The notes beneath the pieces were generated by a model. The model searched no databases. It was not told the origin of the DNA and saw only the letters and a list, made by a program, of their open reading frames with translations. A DNA stretch of 64,000 nt from Bin5 sp965242905 (GTDB taxonomy: Bacteria; Chloroflexota; Anaerolineae; Caldilineales; Caldilineaceae). Numbering within the stretch: position 1 is the first letter of the stretch; the number at the start of each line of letters is the position of its first letter. Of the stretch, positions 36,491 through 44,690 are shown one piece after another. The stretch lies in assembly GCA_965242905.1 (NCBI GenBank), contig CBDETM010000002.1:3844001-3908000 (forward strand), written 5' to 3'. The position numbers were made by a program, and so were the translations under genes.

Positions 36491-37840
36491 ATGACCGTCA
36501 AAAACATTCGCTATCTGCCTGGGGAGCATTCACGCGCACGTTTTCTGCGTCTGGACGCGGCGACCATTCTCAAACGCTTCTACCGGTGCGAACGGTCGCT
36601 GATCGTCAGCCAGTCGGCCTGGCTGGCGGGCATTGCCGCGCTGGAAGCGAAGATGACGCTGCCGCGTTTCACGTGGCAAGACACGCTGACGGCGCACGCG
36701 CTGCGGGAGCGGATCTTTGAGCTGCGATACCCGAGGCGGATGTTGGAAATCGGCGAAGATGCGCCTCTTGTCGAGGTCTTCGATGAACTGATCAACGCGC
36801 CCAGCGCGCAGGCGTTTCTCTTGGCTCTGCGGCGGGTCTTTAAGCCCGCTCTCCTGTCCGCTTACCGGAGTTACGTCGACTGTGCCGACGACCTCAGCGA
36901 CGGTCCGATTCTGCGTGCACTCAATCTGGCGATCGAGGAGAAAGAGGCGCAGATCGGGTGGTTGGATAGCCAGGTGGAAGCGATGGCCGGGTCTGATCCT
37001 GAACATAGGGAGGAAGCGGAGAACTGGGCCTCGGCATTGGCGGAGCGACTGGAACAGGTGGGAGGACTGAGGCTGGAAGCGCCTCATCCGGCTACGGCGC
37101 CGAACGACCTGCCCGGTCGCCGTCCCTTTAAGCTGGCCGAAGTCCCGGCGCGGGACCCGCGCTTCCATCTCTGTCATTTCTACTGGCCCGATATCATCGA
37201 TCCCAACTTTGCCTACGGTGAAGGGATCAACCTGCAGCTACGGAGCGGCGTCAGTCATCTGAATGAAGTGTGGGCGGTGGAGACGGGCGGCGCTATACTG
37301 CACGCCTTCGCCGACGACCTTGACTGGGAATACATCTACGACGCAGCACGCTGGACCTACGACGAGAGCCGCCACGTGCTGATGGGCTATGAGCGGCTGC
37401 GCGCATGGGGCTTCGCACTGCACGAGATGCCTCTGGGCAGCTACATCTACGACAGCGCGGCCGGGCAGGAGCCGATCGTTCGACTGGGTATGCTTCACTA
37501 CTTCGAGACCAAGAATATCGGTAACAAGGTCAAACGGGCGGAAGCCTTCGCGCAGTACCAGGACAGGATGAGCCAACACGACATGGAGTTCGACTGGGCT
37601 GACGAGACGATTCACGCGGCCTACGGTAAGCGCTGGCACACAGCACTCCACGAGAAGTTTCCCGACCGCATCCCCGACATGGACGGCCTGCACCGGCGCT
37701 GCGACGAGCTGGTTGCGGAGGAGATCGCCGCGGCCACCGACGCCGAACGGGCCGAAATCCGTCAGGTTGCGAACGCCATGATCGCCAAAGCGGGAGAGGT
37801 CGGCCTGAGAGAGCCGTCCCAGGCAGCCCAGCCCAACTGA
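36491..37840 (+). CDS. Ferritin-fold protein of the DUF455-like type (paralogue B)
   Basis: A 449-residue soluble helical protein, full-length paralogue of 22646-23965. The ferritin-type helices contain TYDESRHVLMGYERLRAWGF and DWADETIHAAYGKRW, with a further Glu in VWAVETGG. These match the DEARH and DExxH helices of DUF455-like proteins and are plausible diiron ligands. It is placed between the MalG-type permease (55 bases upstream) and a PfkB kinase (56 bases downstream), in one likely operon. An oxidative or deoxygenating role on the imported substrate is possible but unproven. Confidence 0.72.
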   Translation: MTVKNIRYLPGEHSRARFLRLDAATILKRFYRCERSLIVSQSAWLAGIAALEAKMTLPRFTWQDTLTAHALRERIFELRYPRRMLEIGEDAPLVEVFDELINAPSAQAFLLALRRVFKPALLSAYRSYVDCADDLSDGPILRALNLAIEEKEAQIGWLDSQVEAMAGSDPEHREEAENWASALAERLEQVGGLRLEAPHPATAPNDLPGRRPFKLAEVPARDPRFHLCHFYWPDIIDPNFAYGEGINLQLRSGVSHLNEVWAVETGGAILHAFADDLDWEYIYDAARWTYDESRHVLMGYERLRAWGFALHEMPLGSYIYDSAAGQEPIVRLGMLHYFETKNIGNKVKRAEAFAQYQDRMSQHDMEFDWADETIHAAYGKRWHTALHEKFPDRIPDMDGLHRRCDELVAEEIAAATDAERAEIRQVANAMIAKAGEVGLREPSQAAQPN

Positions 37841-37896
37841 GCCGCAGAAAAAACTCCTCTACAAACGACTCCTGACAGCGAAAGAGAGACCCTCCG

Positions 37897-38799
37897 ATGA
37901 CCAAGCCCGTAATCACAGTTGTCGGCAGCTTCGCCGTGGGCATGACTTTGCGGACGCAGCGCATGCCTGTCTTTGGCGAGACGCTGGTCGGTTCGGACTT
38001 TGATATGGGGCCGGGCGGCAAGGGCTCGAATCAGGCTGTCGGCGTGGCCCGGCTGGGCGCGCAGGCGCACTTCGCCGGTATCATCGGCGACGACAAGCTG
38101 GGGGAGATTGCAGTCGACCTTTACTCCGAGGAAGGGGTCGACACGACCTACATGCAGCGGACGGAGGAGATGGCCACGGGCGTCGGTTTCATCATTCTGA
38201 ATCCCGAAGGTGAGAACGGTATTATTCTCGACATGGGCGCGAACGAGCTCATGGACGGGGCGTTCGTCGACCGGGTCGAAGAGCAGATCGCCCGCAGCGA
38301 CGTGGTGATGTCGGTGCTGGAGATTCCGGTGGCGGCGGCGGCGCGGGCGATGGCGTTGGGCAAGAAGCACGGCGTGCGTACGATCCTCAATCCGGCGCCG
38401 GCCACGGCGCTTGAAGAGAGCGTCTTGCAGAATGTGGACTACCTGTCACCGAACGAGACCGAGTTGCGCATTCTCCTCGGCCTGGCACCGGACGATCCTT
38501 CAGACACGACCGAACTAGCCGGGCAACTGCGTGCTCGCGGTGTCGGCAACTTGATCGTCACGATGGGAGAGAGAGGCGCCCTGATTCTGACCGAGGACGG
38601 GCAGGAGGAGGTGCCAGGCGTATCGGTTGAGGTTGTCGATACGACCGGCGCCGGGGATGCCTTCAACGCGGGCTTGGCGGTGGCGCTGGCTGAGGGGCAG
38701 GGCCTTGCGGAGGCGGTTGCGTTTGCCAACCGCTGCGGTGCACTCGCGTGCCAGGCGCTCGGTGTGATTCCTGGCCTGGCGACGCGGGATATGGTTTGA
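37897..38799 (+). CDS. PfkB-family carbohydrate kinase, ribokinase-like
   Basis: A 300-residue cytoplasmic kinase with the two PfkB signatures: GGKGSNQAVGVARLGA in the N-terminal half and DTTGAGDAFNAGL, with the catalytic Asp, near the C terminus. The sugar-binding Asn and Asp of ribokinase near residue 14-16 (GSxNxD) are replaced by GSFAVG, so ribose is unlikely and another pentose, deoxy sugar or keto acid is suggested. It probably phosphorylates the product imported by the upstream CUT1 system. It is the last gene of that operon. Confidence 0.88.
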   Translation: MTKPVITVVGSFAVGMTLRTQRMPVFGETLVGSDFDMGPGGKGSNQAVGVARLGAQAHFAGIIGDDKLGEIAVDLYSEEGVDTTYMQRTEEMATGVGFIILNPEGENGIILDMGANELMDGAFVDRVEEQIARSDVVMSVLEIPVAAAARAMALGKKHGVRTILNPAPATALEESVLQNVDYLSPNETELRILLGLAPDDPSDTTELAGQLRARGVGNLIVTMGERGALILTEDGQEEVPGVSVEVVDTTGAGDAFNAGLAVALAEGQGLAEAVAFANRCGALACQALGVIPGLATRDMV

Positions 38800-38853
38800 C
38801 GGCAGTTCTATTAGAGTGTTACGCGAATCCAATCGCGATATGAATGGGGTTGA

Positions 38854-39513
38854 TTAGATGCGTCCGGAGAAGAGCGCCGCGCAGCCGACAATCTCGATCG
38901 AGACATCGTGAAAGCGCTGGTTGAGCGCCTGCTTTAACCCGTCCAGATCGTCGTCTTGGTTCGAAAAGATGCCCTTCTTGTTGTAGAAAGCCATCAGGCG
39001 CCTGGCTAACCAACTGCGTGAGACGCCGCCCTGAAGCAAGGTCGAACCGAAGAGAACGGCATTGGGATTCATCAGCGCTTTCAGATGATCCAATATGACG
39101 GACTTGGCCGCGATGGATCCAGGGAGACAGTGGAGAAGGTAGTTAATCCCTACGGAGTCAAAGTTTGCGGCATCGATGGAGACCGGTTCCAGGACGTTGC
39201 GGAGATATGTTTCGGGAGAATGTCGCGCAATGCGCCGGGCGGCGAAGTCCAACGAGTTGCGGTTGATATCCGACAAGGCGACGCGCGGGGTGTGTGAAGG
39301 GAAGCGGCATTGATCCAGGAAATAGCCGGTTCCGACGCCGACGTCGAGATGGTTTGCCGTGATGTGTTTGTTGTACTGCTGGATCAGACGATTTGTCGGG
39401 CAGTTCCAAATCAGATGGTTTGTCAGGCCAAGCACAACGAAGTCATATAGGCGTAAACTGCGCCTGGTGTAGACGGCCTGTCCGGCTCTGACCTGTTCTT
39501 CAGAAACATTCAT
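38854..39513 (-). CDS. Class I SAM-dependent methyltransferase
   Basis: A 219-residue protein with SAM motif I HLDVGVGTGYFL and an acidic loop-2 region LSDINRNSLDFA. The substrate part contains NYLLHCLPGSIAAKS. ATG 39513 is chosen because GGAG lies six bases upstream; starts at 39525 and 39558 are open but less supported. It is the last minus-strand gene of the 49-39 kb block and convergent with the PfkB gene. The substrate could be a small metabolite. It may be unrelated to the transport genes. Confidence 0.83.
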   Translation of the reverse strand: MNVSEEQVRAGQAVYTRRSLRLYDFVVLGLTNHLIWNCPTNRLIQQYNKHITANHLDVGVGTGYFLDQCRFPSHTPRVALSDINRNSLDFAARRIARHSPETYLRNVLEPVSIDAANFDSVGINYLLHCLPGSIAAKSVILDHLKALMNPNAVLFGSTLLQGGVSRSWLARRLMAFYNKKGIFSNQDDDLDGLKQALNQRFHDVSIEIVGCAALFSGRI

Positions 39514-39629
39514 GTATTTCTCCATGCCTTTAGCCGCAATGAAGAACGAAATCCACACTGTTCACGGCTTTTGCGGGGCTTCTGTTAAGGGTGACGTGAC
39601 TATTCGGGGAAATCTGCTGCGAACAGCGG

Positions 39630-40784
39630 TCAGGTAGCTGTAACCGTGCGCACCATGATGCTCTTGCGTTTCTGCCCCTGGGCGTCGGGATAGTTGAAAT
39701 CAGAGTAGGCCAGTAGCGCCGTTCTTTCGTCCAGCGCCAGCAGGGCGGAATAGGAGCAGGTGTCCTGGCGCCTCTCGGCTGGCTCGACCACCACAACCCT
39801 CTGCTCCCATTCGAGTCCGGCCGGATCCGCAGTGGCGCGAACGAACAGCCCGGGCCGGCCGTATGACGCCAGCGTTATCCCGTTTCCCAGGGTCAACATA
39901 CGCGGCCATACGCCGCGGTCGTCAAATACACGCGGCACACTCCACGACTGGCCGCCGTCCAGCGAGCGGGACCAGTACGAAGGGCCGACCCCCAGCAGGT
40001 CATGAGTGCGCAGAAGGCACAGCACTGACCCGTCCGGCATGAAGTTGAACTCCGGTTCGGTGAAGCCGTCCCGCTGGTCCGCGTGCGGATCGGCCTCCCT
40101 GTCCGGCTGGTAGAGGATTTCGCTCAGAACATCCCAGGAATATCCCGCGTCGACCGACCGCAGATAGACAATATTGTTCGCCGGCTGTACCACGCCGTCG
40201 ACGATCCGCTTCGTATGGATCGCTTCCCAAATGGAGCCATCGGGTGCCAGCTGCGAGCGGCCATGGTGAAACGAGGGCCAGAAGGCATACATTTCCTCGC
40301 GGACGATGCGGATTTCGCCGGGCATGCGCACCGACGCCGTCTCTTCGACCCAGTCCTTTTCTCCACTGCGCTGGCGCAGGAAGCGCCAGCCCGAGAGCTC
40401 GGCAGGAAAGTCGGCAGCACGGTATATGTGGGTTATGTGGTTAGGCGCATCCTCCTGGACCAGCACGGGTTCGGGCAACGTCACCTCGGCACGGTGGCGG
40501 GACTGAAACTGCACCGGCAGCAGCCGGTCTCCGTTCGGCAGTAGTAGTCCGCCGCGGGCGTCGCTGGCTTCTACCGCCTCCCACGTCTGGCCGCCGTCGG
40601 CAGAGAGAGCGTGACTGGTGGGCAGCCCGTAGGCGGTGACAGAATCGGCTTCGACGTGGAATTCAAGGTGGATGCGGCCGTCGGCCAGGCGTTCAAGGTG
40701 AGGGAACTGCCATGGGCCCCAACTCTTTAACCCAACCGGGGCCTGGTCAATCAGGACCGGTTCGCCAAGCGTGATCTGAGTCAA
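39630..40784 (-). CDS. Sialidase-like (BNR/Asp-box) beta-propeller protein 1
   Basis: A 384-residue six-bladed propeller of the sialidase/neuraminidase-like type. Asp boxes are visible as SADGGQTW, SVDAGYSW and SLDGGQSW. It has no signal peptide, so it probably acts in the cytoplasm on imported oligosaccharide. The start codon is TTG with GGGGGAG just upstream. True GH33 activity would need the Arg triad, Tyr/Glu pair and Asp, which I cannot confirm. It lies downstream of a TIM-barrel glycosidase-like gene in the same direction, consistent with stepwise sugar removal. Confidence 0.78.
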   Translation of the reverse strand: MTQITLGEPVLIDQAPVGLKSWGPWQFPHLERLADGRIHLEFHVEADSVTAYGLPTSHALSADGGQTWEAVEASDARGGLLLPNGDRLLPVQFQSRHRAEVTLPEPVLVQEDAPNHITHIYRAADFPAELSGWRFLRQRSGEKDWVEETASVRMPGEIRIVREEMYAFWPSFHHGRSQLAPDGSIWEAIHTKRIVDGVVQPANNIVYLRSVDAGYSWDVLSEILYQPDREADPHADQRDGFTEPEFNFMPDGSVLCLLRTHDLLGVGPSYWSRSLDGGQSWSVPRVFDDRGVWPRMLTLGNGITLASYGRPGLFVRATADPAGLEWEQRVVVVEPAERRQDTCSYSALLALDERTALLAYSDFNYPDAQGQKRKSIMVRTVTAT

Positions 40785-40838
40785 AATCTCCCCCAGTTCT
40801 TTTCCAGTGGACGAATACAGTGCCTGTCGCGGCCATCC

Positions 40839-42593
40839 TCACAGCAAGCCAAGTTCCTCGGCGCGTGCGCGCACGGCTTCGGTAAGACCGGGAAGGAAAT
40901 GCAGGCGGCCGTCGGCCCCCGTCTTGTTCCTGTCGTAGAGGGCTGCGGTCTCATATATGGTATAACCAGCGAGCCGTCCGGAACGCCAGGTATACTCGAT
41001 CTGATCGGCCAGCCGGCCGCCGTCGGTACCCGAAACTTTTACAGGCAGGCTCAGGTGCGCGGGCACGCCTGTCGTTGCCACTTCATCCAGCACATCTTGC
41101 ACAAAGGCGTCGCTTAGGAGGCGTTCGGGGGGCCAGGCGCGGCCAAAGAGCGTCGTCTCGTCGGCCAGGCCGGTGCGCAGCCAGCGGCGCCAGTGGAACG
41201 TGATGTTGCCGGGGCGCGAACGCGTGCGCGACGGCGAGGCATCGGGACGGAAGGACTCGATTTCGATGTGGTGATGCATCGGCAGCCCCGCCGCGGCGAG
41301 GCGCGCCTTGGCTGCGCGCAGGAACCGGTCGTAGAGGTCGCCGCGCACGTCGCCCAAGAGGACCGGATCGTAGGGCTCAGTATCGGGATTGACGCCGTAG
41401 CGGCGTTCGTATTCGGCCGCGACCGGCTGGTTGAATCCGTAGATTTCGGGTGAGTCGGTCCAGGAGCTGTGGCAGGAGATGCGCACGTCCAGGCCGTCAA
41501 CGCCGGCGGCGATGCAGTCGCTGACCCACTCCATCCAGTCCGCCCGCACCTCGGGATAGCCTTCGCATAGCGAACCAGATACGTATCTGTTGCGGCCCTT
41601 TGCAAATGCGATCACGCCGTCAGGGGCGTTGGCGGTGTGAGTGAGGACATTGTGAAAAGCTGATGCGGAGTTGGACACGTCCAGGCGGACCATGGCCCCG
41701 CCCAGGCCGGTGTCGTATTCGAGGTCTCCTGTGCGCAGGTCCCGCTGCGGCCGCCAGATTGCCTTGTGGCTGGCGACCACGATCGGCAGGGGCTGATCGT
41801 CGGGCCCAAATGCTCGCACCATCTCTACCGCCGTGTTCGCGAATGTGCCATCGCTGTCTTCGAAATTCGTCGTGACTGCAATGAAGGGGTCAAGGAGGTT
41901 CAGGCCGGAAATGTTCAGAAAGCGCACCTCGTCGCCCCGGCTGCTGACCGGATTGCCGTCGATATCGACGACGTCGTGGGGGCAGGTCTCTACTCCCTCG
42001 GACAGGTCGAACTCCAGGTCGCGCTTGCGGTAGCCGTTGTTGTCTTCGCTGGTCCAGATTTCCAGGTTTTGGGGTCGGATGCGTAGCGGCGTCGTATCCT
42101 TCTGACGCAGTTGAATGCGCGTGACCGGTGTACTCTCCAGCCCGCGCGGCAGGTCGGCCTGGCGGGCTTTCACGCGCAGCTCCGGCCGTGCCAGCACCCA
42201 GGGGTCGACGTGGTAGTAGCCGCCGATGCCGGGCAACCCGATGATGCCGTCCTTCGCCAGAACTGCCTTGGGATGCGCGTGGCTGACGCCGTTCTCATAG
42301 GGCTTAATGACGGCATAGAACTCCATGCCGCGCTCGTGGGCAAGGCGCCGTCCCACACGCATCGGATCGCCCAGGTTTTCGAGCGTTTTGGCCACGCCTC
42401 CGAGCGGTCCGTATGCAAGAAACCACTCCCAGTGACCGGCGTGATAGTAATTCCAATAGACGCGACGCACACCTATCCAGTGCAGACGGTCGAGCAGCTG
42501 TGCGACCAGATCTTCGGTCCATTCGATGCGCTGGCAGTCGTCGGGGAAGTCCACCAGGGTCGAGAGGAGAAAGGGGCGGTCTTTCATTGTCAT
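40839..42593 (-). CDS. Putative TIM-barrel glycoside hydrolase-like protein, function unknown
   Basis: A 584-residue protein without a signal peptide. Regularly spaced segments such as GVRRVYWNYYHAGHWEW, GMEFYAVIKPYE, GVDGLDVRISCHSSW and MHHHIEIESF look like TIM-barrel strands carrying acidic and His residues, as in families related to glycoside hydrolase-like barrels. I cannot assign a CAZy family. It is co-directional with a sialidase-like propeller and the importer encoded upstream, so an intracellular carbohydrate-cleaving role is the best guess. Confidence 0.65.
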   Translation of the reverse strand: MTMKDRPFLLSTLVDFPDDCQRIEWTEDLVAQLLDRLHWIGVRRVYWNYYHAGHWEWFLAYGPLGGVAKTLENLGDPMRVGRRLAHERGMEFYAVIKPYENGVSHAHPKAVLAKDGIIGLPGIGGYYHVDPWVLARPELRVKARQADLPRGLESTPVTRIQLRQKDTTPLRIRPQNLEIWTSEDNNGYRKRDLEFDLSEGVETCPHDVVDIDGNPVSSRGDEVRFLNISGLNLLDPFIAVTTNFEDSDGTFANTAVEMVRAFGPDDQPLPIVVASHKAIWRPQRDLRTGDLEYDTGLGGAMVRLDVSNSASAFHNVLTHTANAPDGVIAFAKGRNRYVSGSLCEGYPEVRADWMEWVSDCIAAGVDGLDVRISCHSSWTDSPEIYGFNQPVAAEYERRYGVNPDTEPYDPVLLGDVRGDLYDRFLRAAKARLAAAGLPMHHHIEIESFRPDASPSRTRSRPGNITFHWRRWLRTGLADETTLFGRAWPPERLLSDAFVQDVLDEVATTGVPAHLSLPVKVSGTDGGRLADQIEYTWRSGRLAGYTIYETAALYDRNKTGADGRLHFLPGLTEAVRARAEELGLL

Positions 42594-42662
42594 TCTCTCC
42601 AGGTGGTATGCGGCCAGAGGCAGGATGTGTTGAAGTCCGGGCGTTGGGTTGGGGAATGGCGG

Positions 42663-43577
42663 TCAGTCGAGACTCATGCGGGGGTCGAAGGCGTCGCGCA
42701 GGCCGTCGCCCACGAAGTTGATCGCCAGCACGGTGAGCAGAATCGCCATTCCGGGCGGTACCCAGATCCACCAGTGGCGTTCGAGGATGAAGATGGATTG
42801 TGCGCCGTTGAGCATATTGCCCCAGGAGGCAGTCGGGGGCAGGACGCCCAATCCCAAAAAGGATAGACCGGCCTCACTCAGGATGGCAGAGGCGACGCCA
42901 AATGTCGCTGCCACCAGCAATGGCGCAAGTACGTGCGGCAGGATGTGCTTGAACATGATGCTGCGGTCCATTACGCCCAGGCAGCGCGCCGCCATCACGA
43001 AGTCCCACTCACGCACCGTCAGGATCTGGCCGCGCACCAGGCGCGCAGAGCTTGGCCATCCAAAAAGACCGATTACCGCCATGACGTTGAAGATGTTGGG
43101 GCCTAAAATGGAAACCACAGTCATGATCATAATCAGGACGGGAAAGAGCATCACAATGTCGGTGATACGCATGATGATCATGTCGACCGAACCGCCATAG
43201 TAGCCCGCCAGCGTCCCCAGGAGAACTGCGATCAGAATCGAGATTGAGACCGCTACAAGCCCTACGGAGAGAGAAACGCGTCCGCCGTAGACGACACGGG
43301 ACCACACATCGCGACCTGCAATATCGCCCCCGAGAATGTGTTCGGCGCTGGGTGCGGCGCGGCTCAGGCCGGATTGGATATCGTTCGGAGGGTGCTGGGT
43401 TACCCAGGGCGCGGCGATCGCGAGCAGGACAATAATGACCAGAAAGACCAGGCTTGCCATCGCCATTCTGTGGCGTCGAAAACGGCTCCAGAAGCGGGCG
43501 CGGAGCCTGGCCGAGGAGGAACTCCGCGTCTCACTAAAGATTTCGTCGGACGCTGTTGCCGTTTGCTTCTCGGTCAT
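42663..43577 (-). CDS. ABC transporter permease, DppC/OppC type
   Basis: A 304-residue inner-membrane subunit. Family features are HILGGDIAGRDVWSRVVYG after the first helix, the coupling loop MAARCLGVMDRSIMFKHIL and the C-terminal LPPTASWGNML. It starts 5 bases after the stop of the DppB-type partner, indicating coupled expression. No ATPase gene follows; the next gene is glycosidase-like. It is likely to work with the receptor at 44691-46394. Confidence 0.92.
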   Translation of the reverse strand: MTEKQTATASDEIFSETRSSSSARLRARFWSRFRRHRMAMASLVFLVIIVLLAIAAPWVTQHPPNDIQSGLSRAAPSAEHILGGDIAGRDVWSRVVYGGRVSLSVGLVAVSISILIAVLLGTLAGYYGGSVDMIIMRITDIVMLFPVLIMIMTVVSILGPNIFNVMAVIGLFGWPSSARLVRGQILTVREWDFVMAARCLGVMDRSIMFKHILPHVLAPLLVAATFGVASAILSEAGLSFLGLGVLPPTASWGNMLNGAQSIFILERHWWIWVPPGMAILLTVLAINFVGDGLRDAFDPRMSLD

Positions 43578-43582
43578 TGACC

Positions 43583-44551
43583 TCAGCCTTCTTCATAGCG
43601 GATGCGCGGGTCGGCCACGGTATAGAGCAGGTCCGCCAGCAGGTTGCTCAACAGGACCAGGATCGCCAATATAAGGACTCCGCCCATCATCAGCGGATAA
43701 TCTCGCATGTTGGTGGCATGCACCAGGGTCAGGCCGACACCGGGAAAGTTGAACACGGTTTCGATCAGCACTGCCCCACCAAATAGGCTGGGGAGGCGCA
43801 GACCGAGAATGGTTATGATCGGCAGCAGAGCGTTGCGCAGTCCATGCCGCAGGATTACGACGCGTTCGACAAGGCCCTTTGCCCGCGCCGTCGTCATGTA
43901 GTCCAGGCTGAGAACCTCCAGCAGGCTCGACCTTGTATAGCGCAGCAGGCTGCCGGTCGTCTCATAGGCCAGGGCAAAGCCGGGTAGGATGATATGCGAA
44001 AAGCGGTTCCCAAAAGAGGGGTCGGCGCCCGGTGTGGTGACGCCGCCGGTCGGCAGGATGTCCATTTTGATTGCCACCGCATAGATCAGGAGCAAGGCGA
44101 AGAAAAACCCAGGCACGGCCACACCCGCAAAGGCGAAAGTGGTCAGTACGCTGTCGATCAAAGAGTATGGCTTCAGGGCGGAGATGATGCCCAAGGTGAT
44201 CCCCGCGATGGTAGACACCAGGAGAGCGAAGATCATCACCGGCATACTGTTGCCCAAAGCGCGCAACATTACCTCGAATACTGGCGTGTTGAACCAGATC
44301 GAGTAGCCCAGATTGCCCCGAATCGCCTGCCCAAGCCAGAGCAGATAGCGTACGTAGATCGGTTTGTTCAGTCCCAGGGCCTCCTGCGCTTCCTGCAGGT
44401 CTTCTGCCGTCATGTTGCTCAACTCAAATGGGTCGATCATGGCGGAAACCGGGTCCCCCGGGGACAAAGCGAATATCGTGTAGTTGATAATTGTAGCGCC
44501 GAGCAGGAGAGGGAAGACAAGGAGAATACGGCGCAAAACGTAAGTTGACAT
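43583..44551 (-). CDS. ABC transporter permease, DppB/OppB type
   Basis: A 322-residue inner-membrane subunit starting MSTYVLRRILLVFPLL, with FALSPGDPV after the first helix. The coupling loop is TTARAKGLVERVVILRHGLRN and the protein ends VADPRIRYEEG. It is separated from the upstream receptor gene by 139 bases containing a hairpin. The channel is completed by the DppC-type partner. Confidence 0.93.
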   Translation of the reverse strand: MSTYVLRRILLVFPLLLGATIINYTIFALSPGDPVSAMIDPFELSNMTAEDLQEAQEALGLNKPIYVRYLLWLGQAIRGNLGYSIWFNTPVFEVMLRALGNSMPVMIFALLVSTIAGITLGIISALKPYSLIDSVLTTFAFAGVAVPGFFFALLLIYAVAIKMDILPTGGVTTPGADPSFGNRFSHIILPGFALAYETTGSLLRYTRSSLLEVLSLDYMTTARAKGLVERVVILRHGLRNALLPIITILGLRLPSLFGGAVLIETVFNFPGVGLTLVHATNMRDYPLMMGGVLILAILVLLSNLLADLLYTVADPRIRYEEG

Positions 44552-44572
44552 GTCAGTTGTGTGAAGTTCGGC

Positions 44573-44599
44573 CCTCCGAGGTCGCTACGACCCCGGAGG
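44573..44599 (-). terminator. Intercistronic hairpin between SBP and permease (operon 3)
   Basis: On the minus strand CCTCCGGGGTC-GTAGC-GACCTCGGAGG forms an 11-bp stem that includes one G-U pair. The G-U pair is allowed only in the minus-strand transcript, which supports selection as RNA. It takes the same position as hairpins in the other three importer operons. Confidence 0.72.
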
Positions 44600-44690
44600 A
44601 CCAGCGATTGTAAAAACTCTAGTGGTCACAGATCAGTGGCCATCCAATTTCGGGACCACATAAGTGACCATCGACCACGATTCACTGCCC

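Noticed and set aside
38822..38837. CGCGA...TCGCG inverted repeat as a terminator
   Set aside because: Only five pairs and no T-run on either strand.
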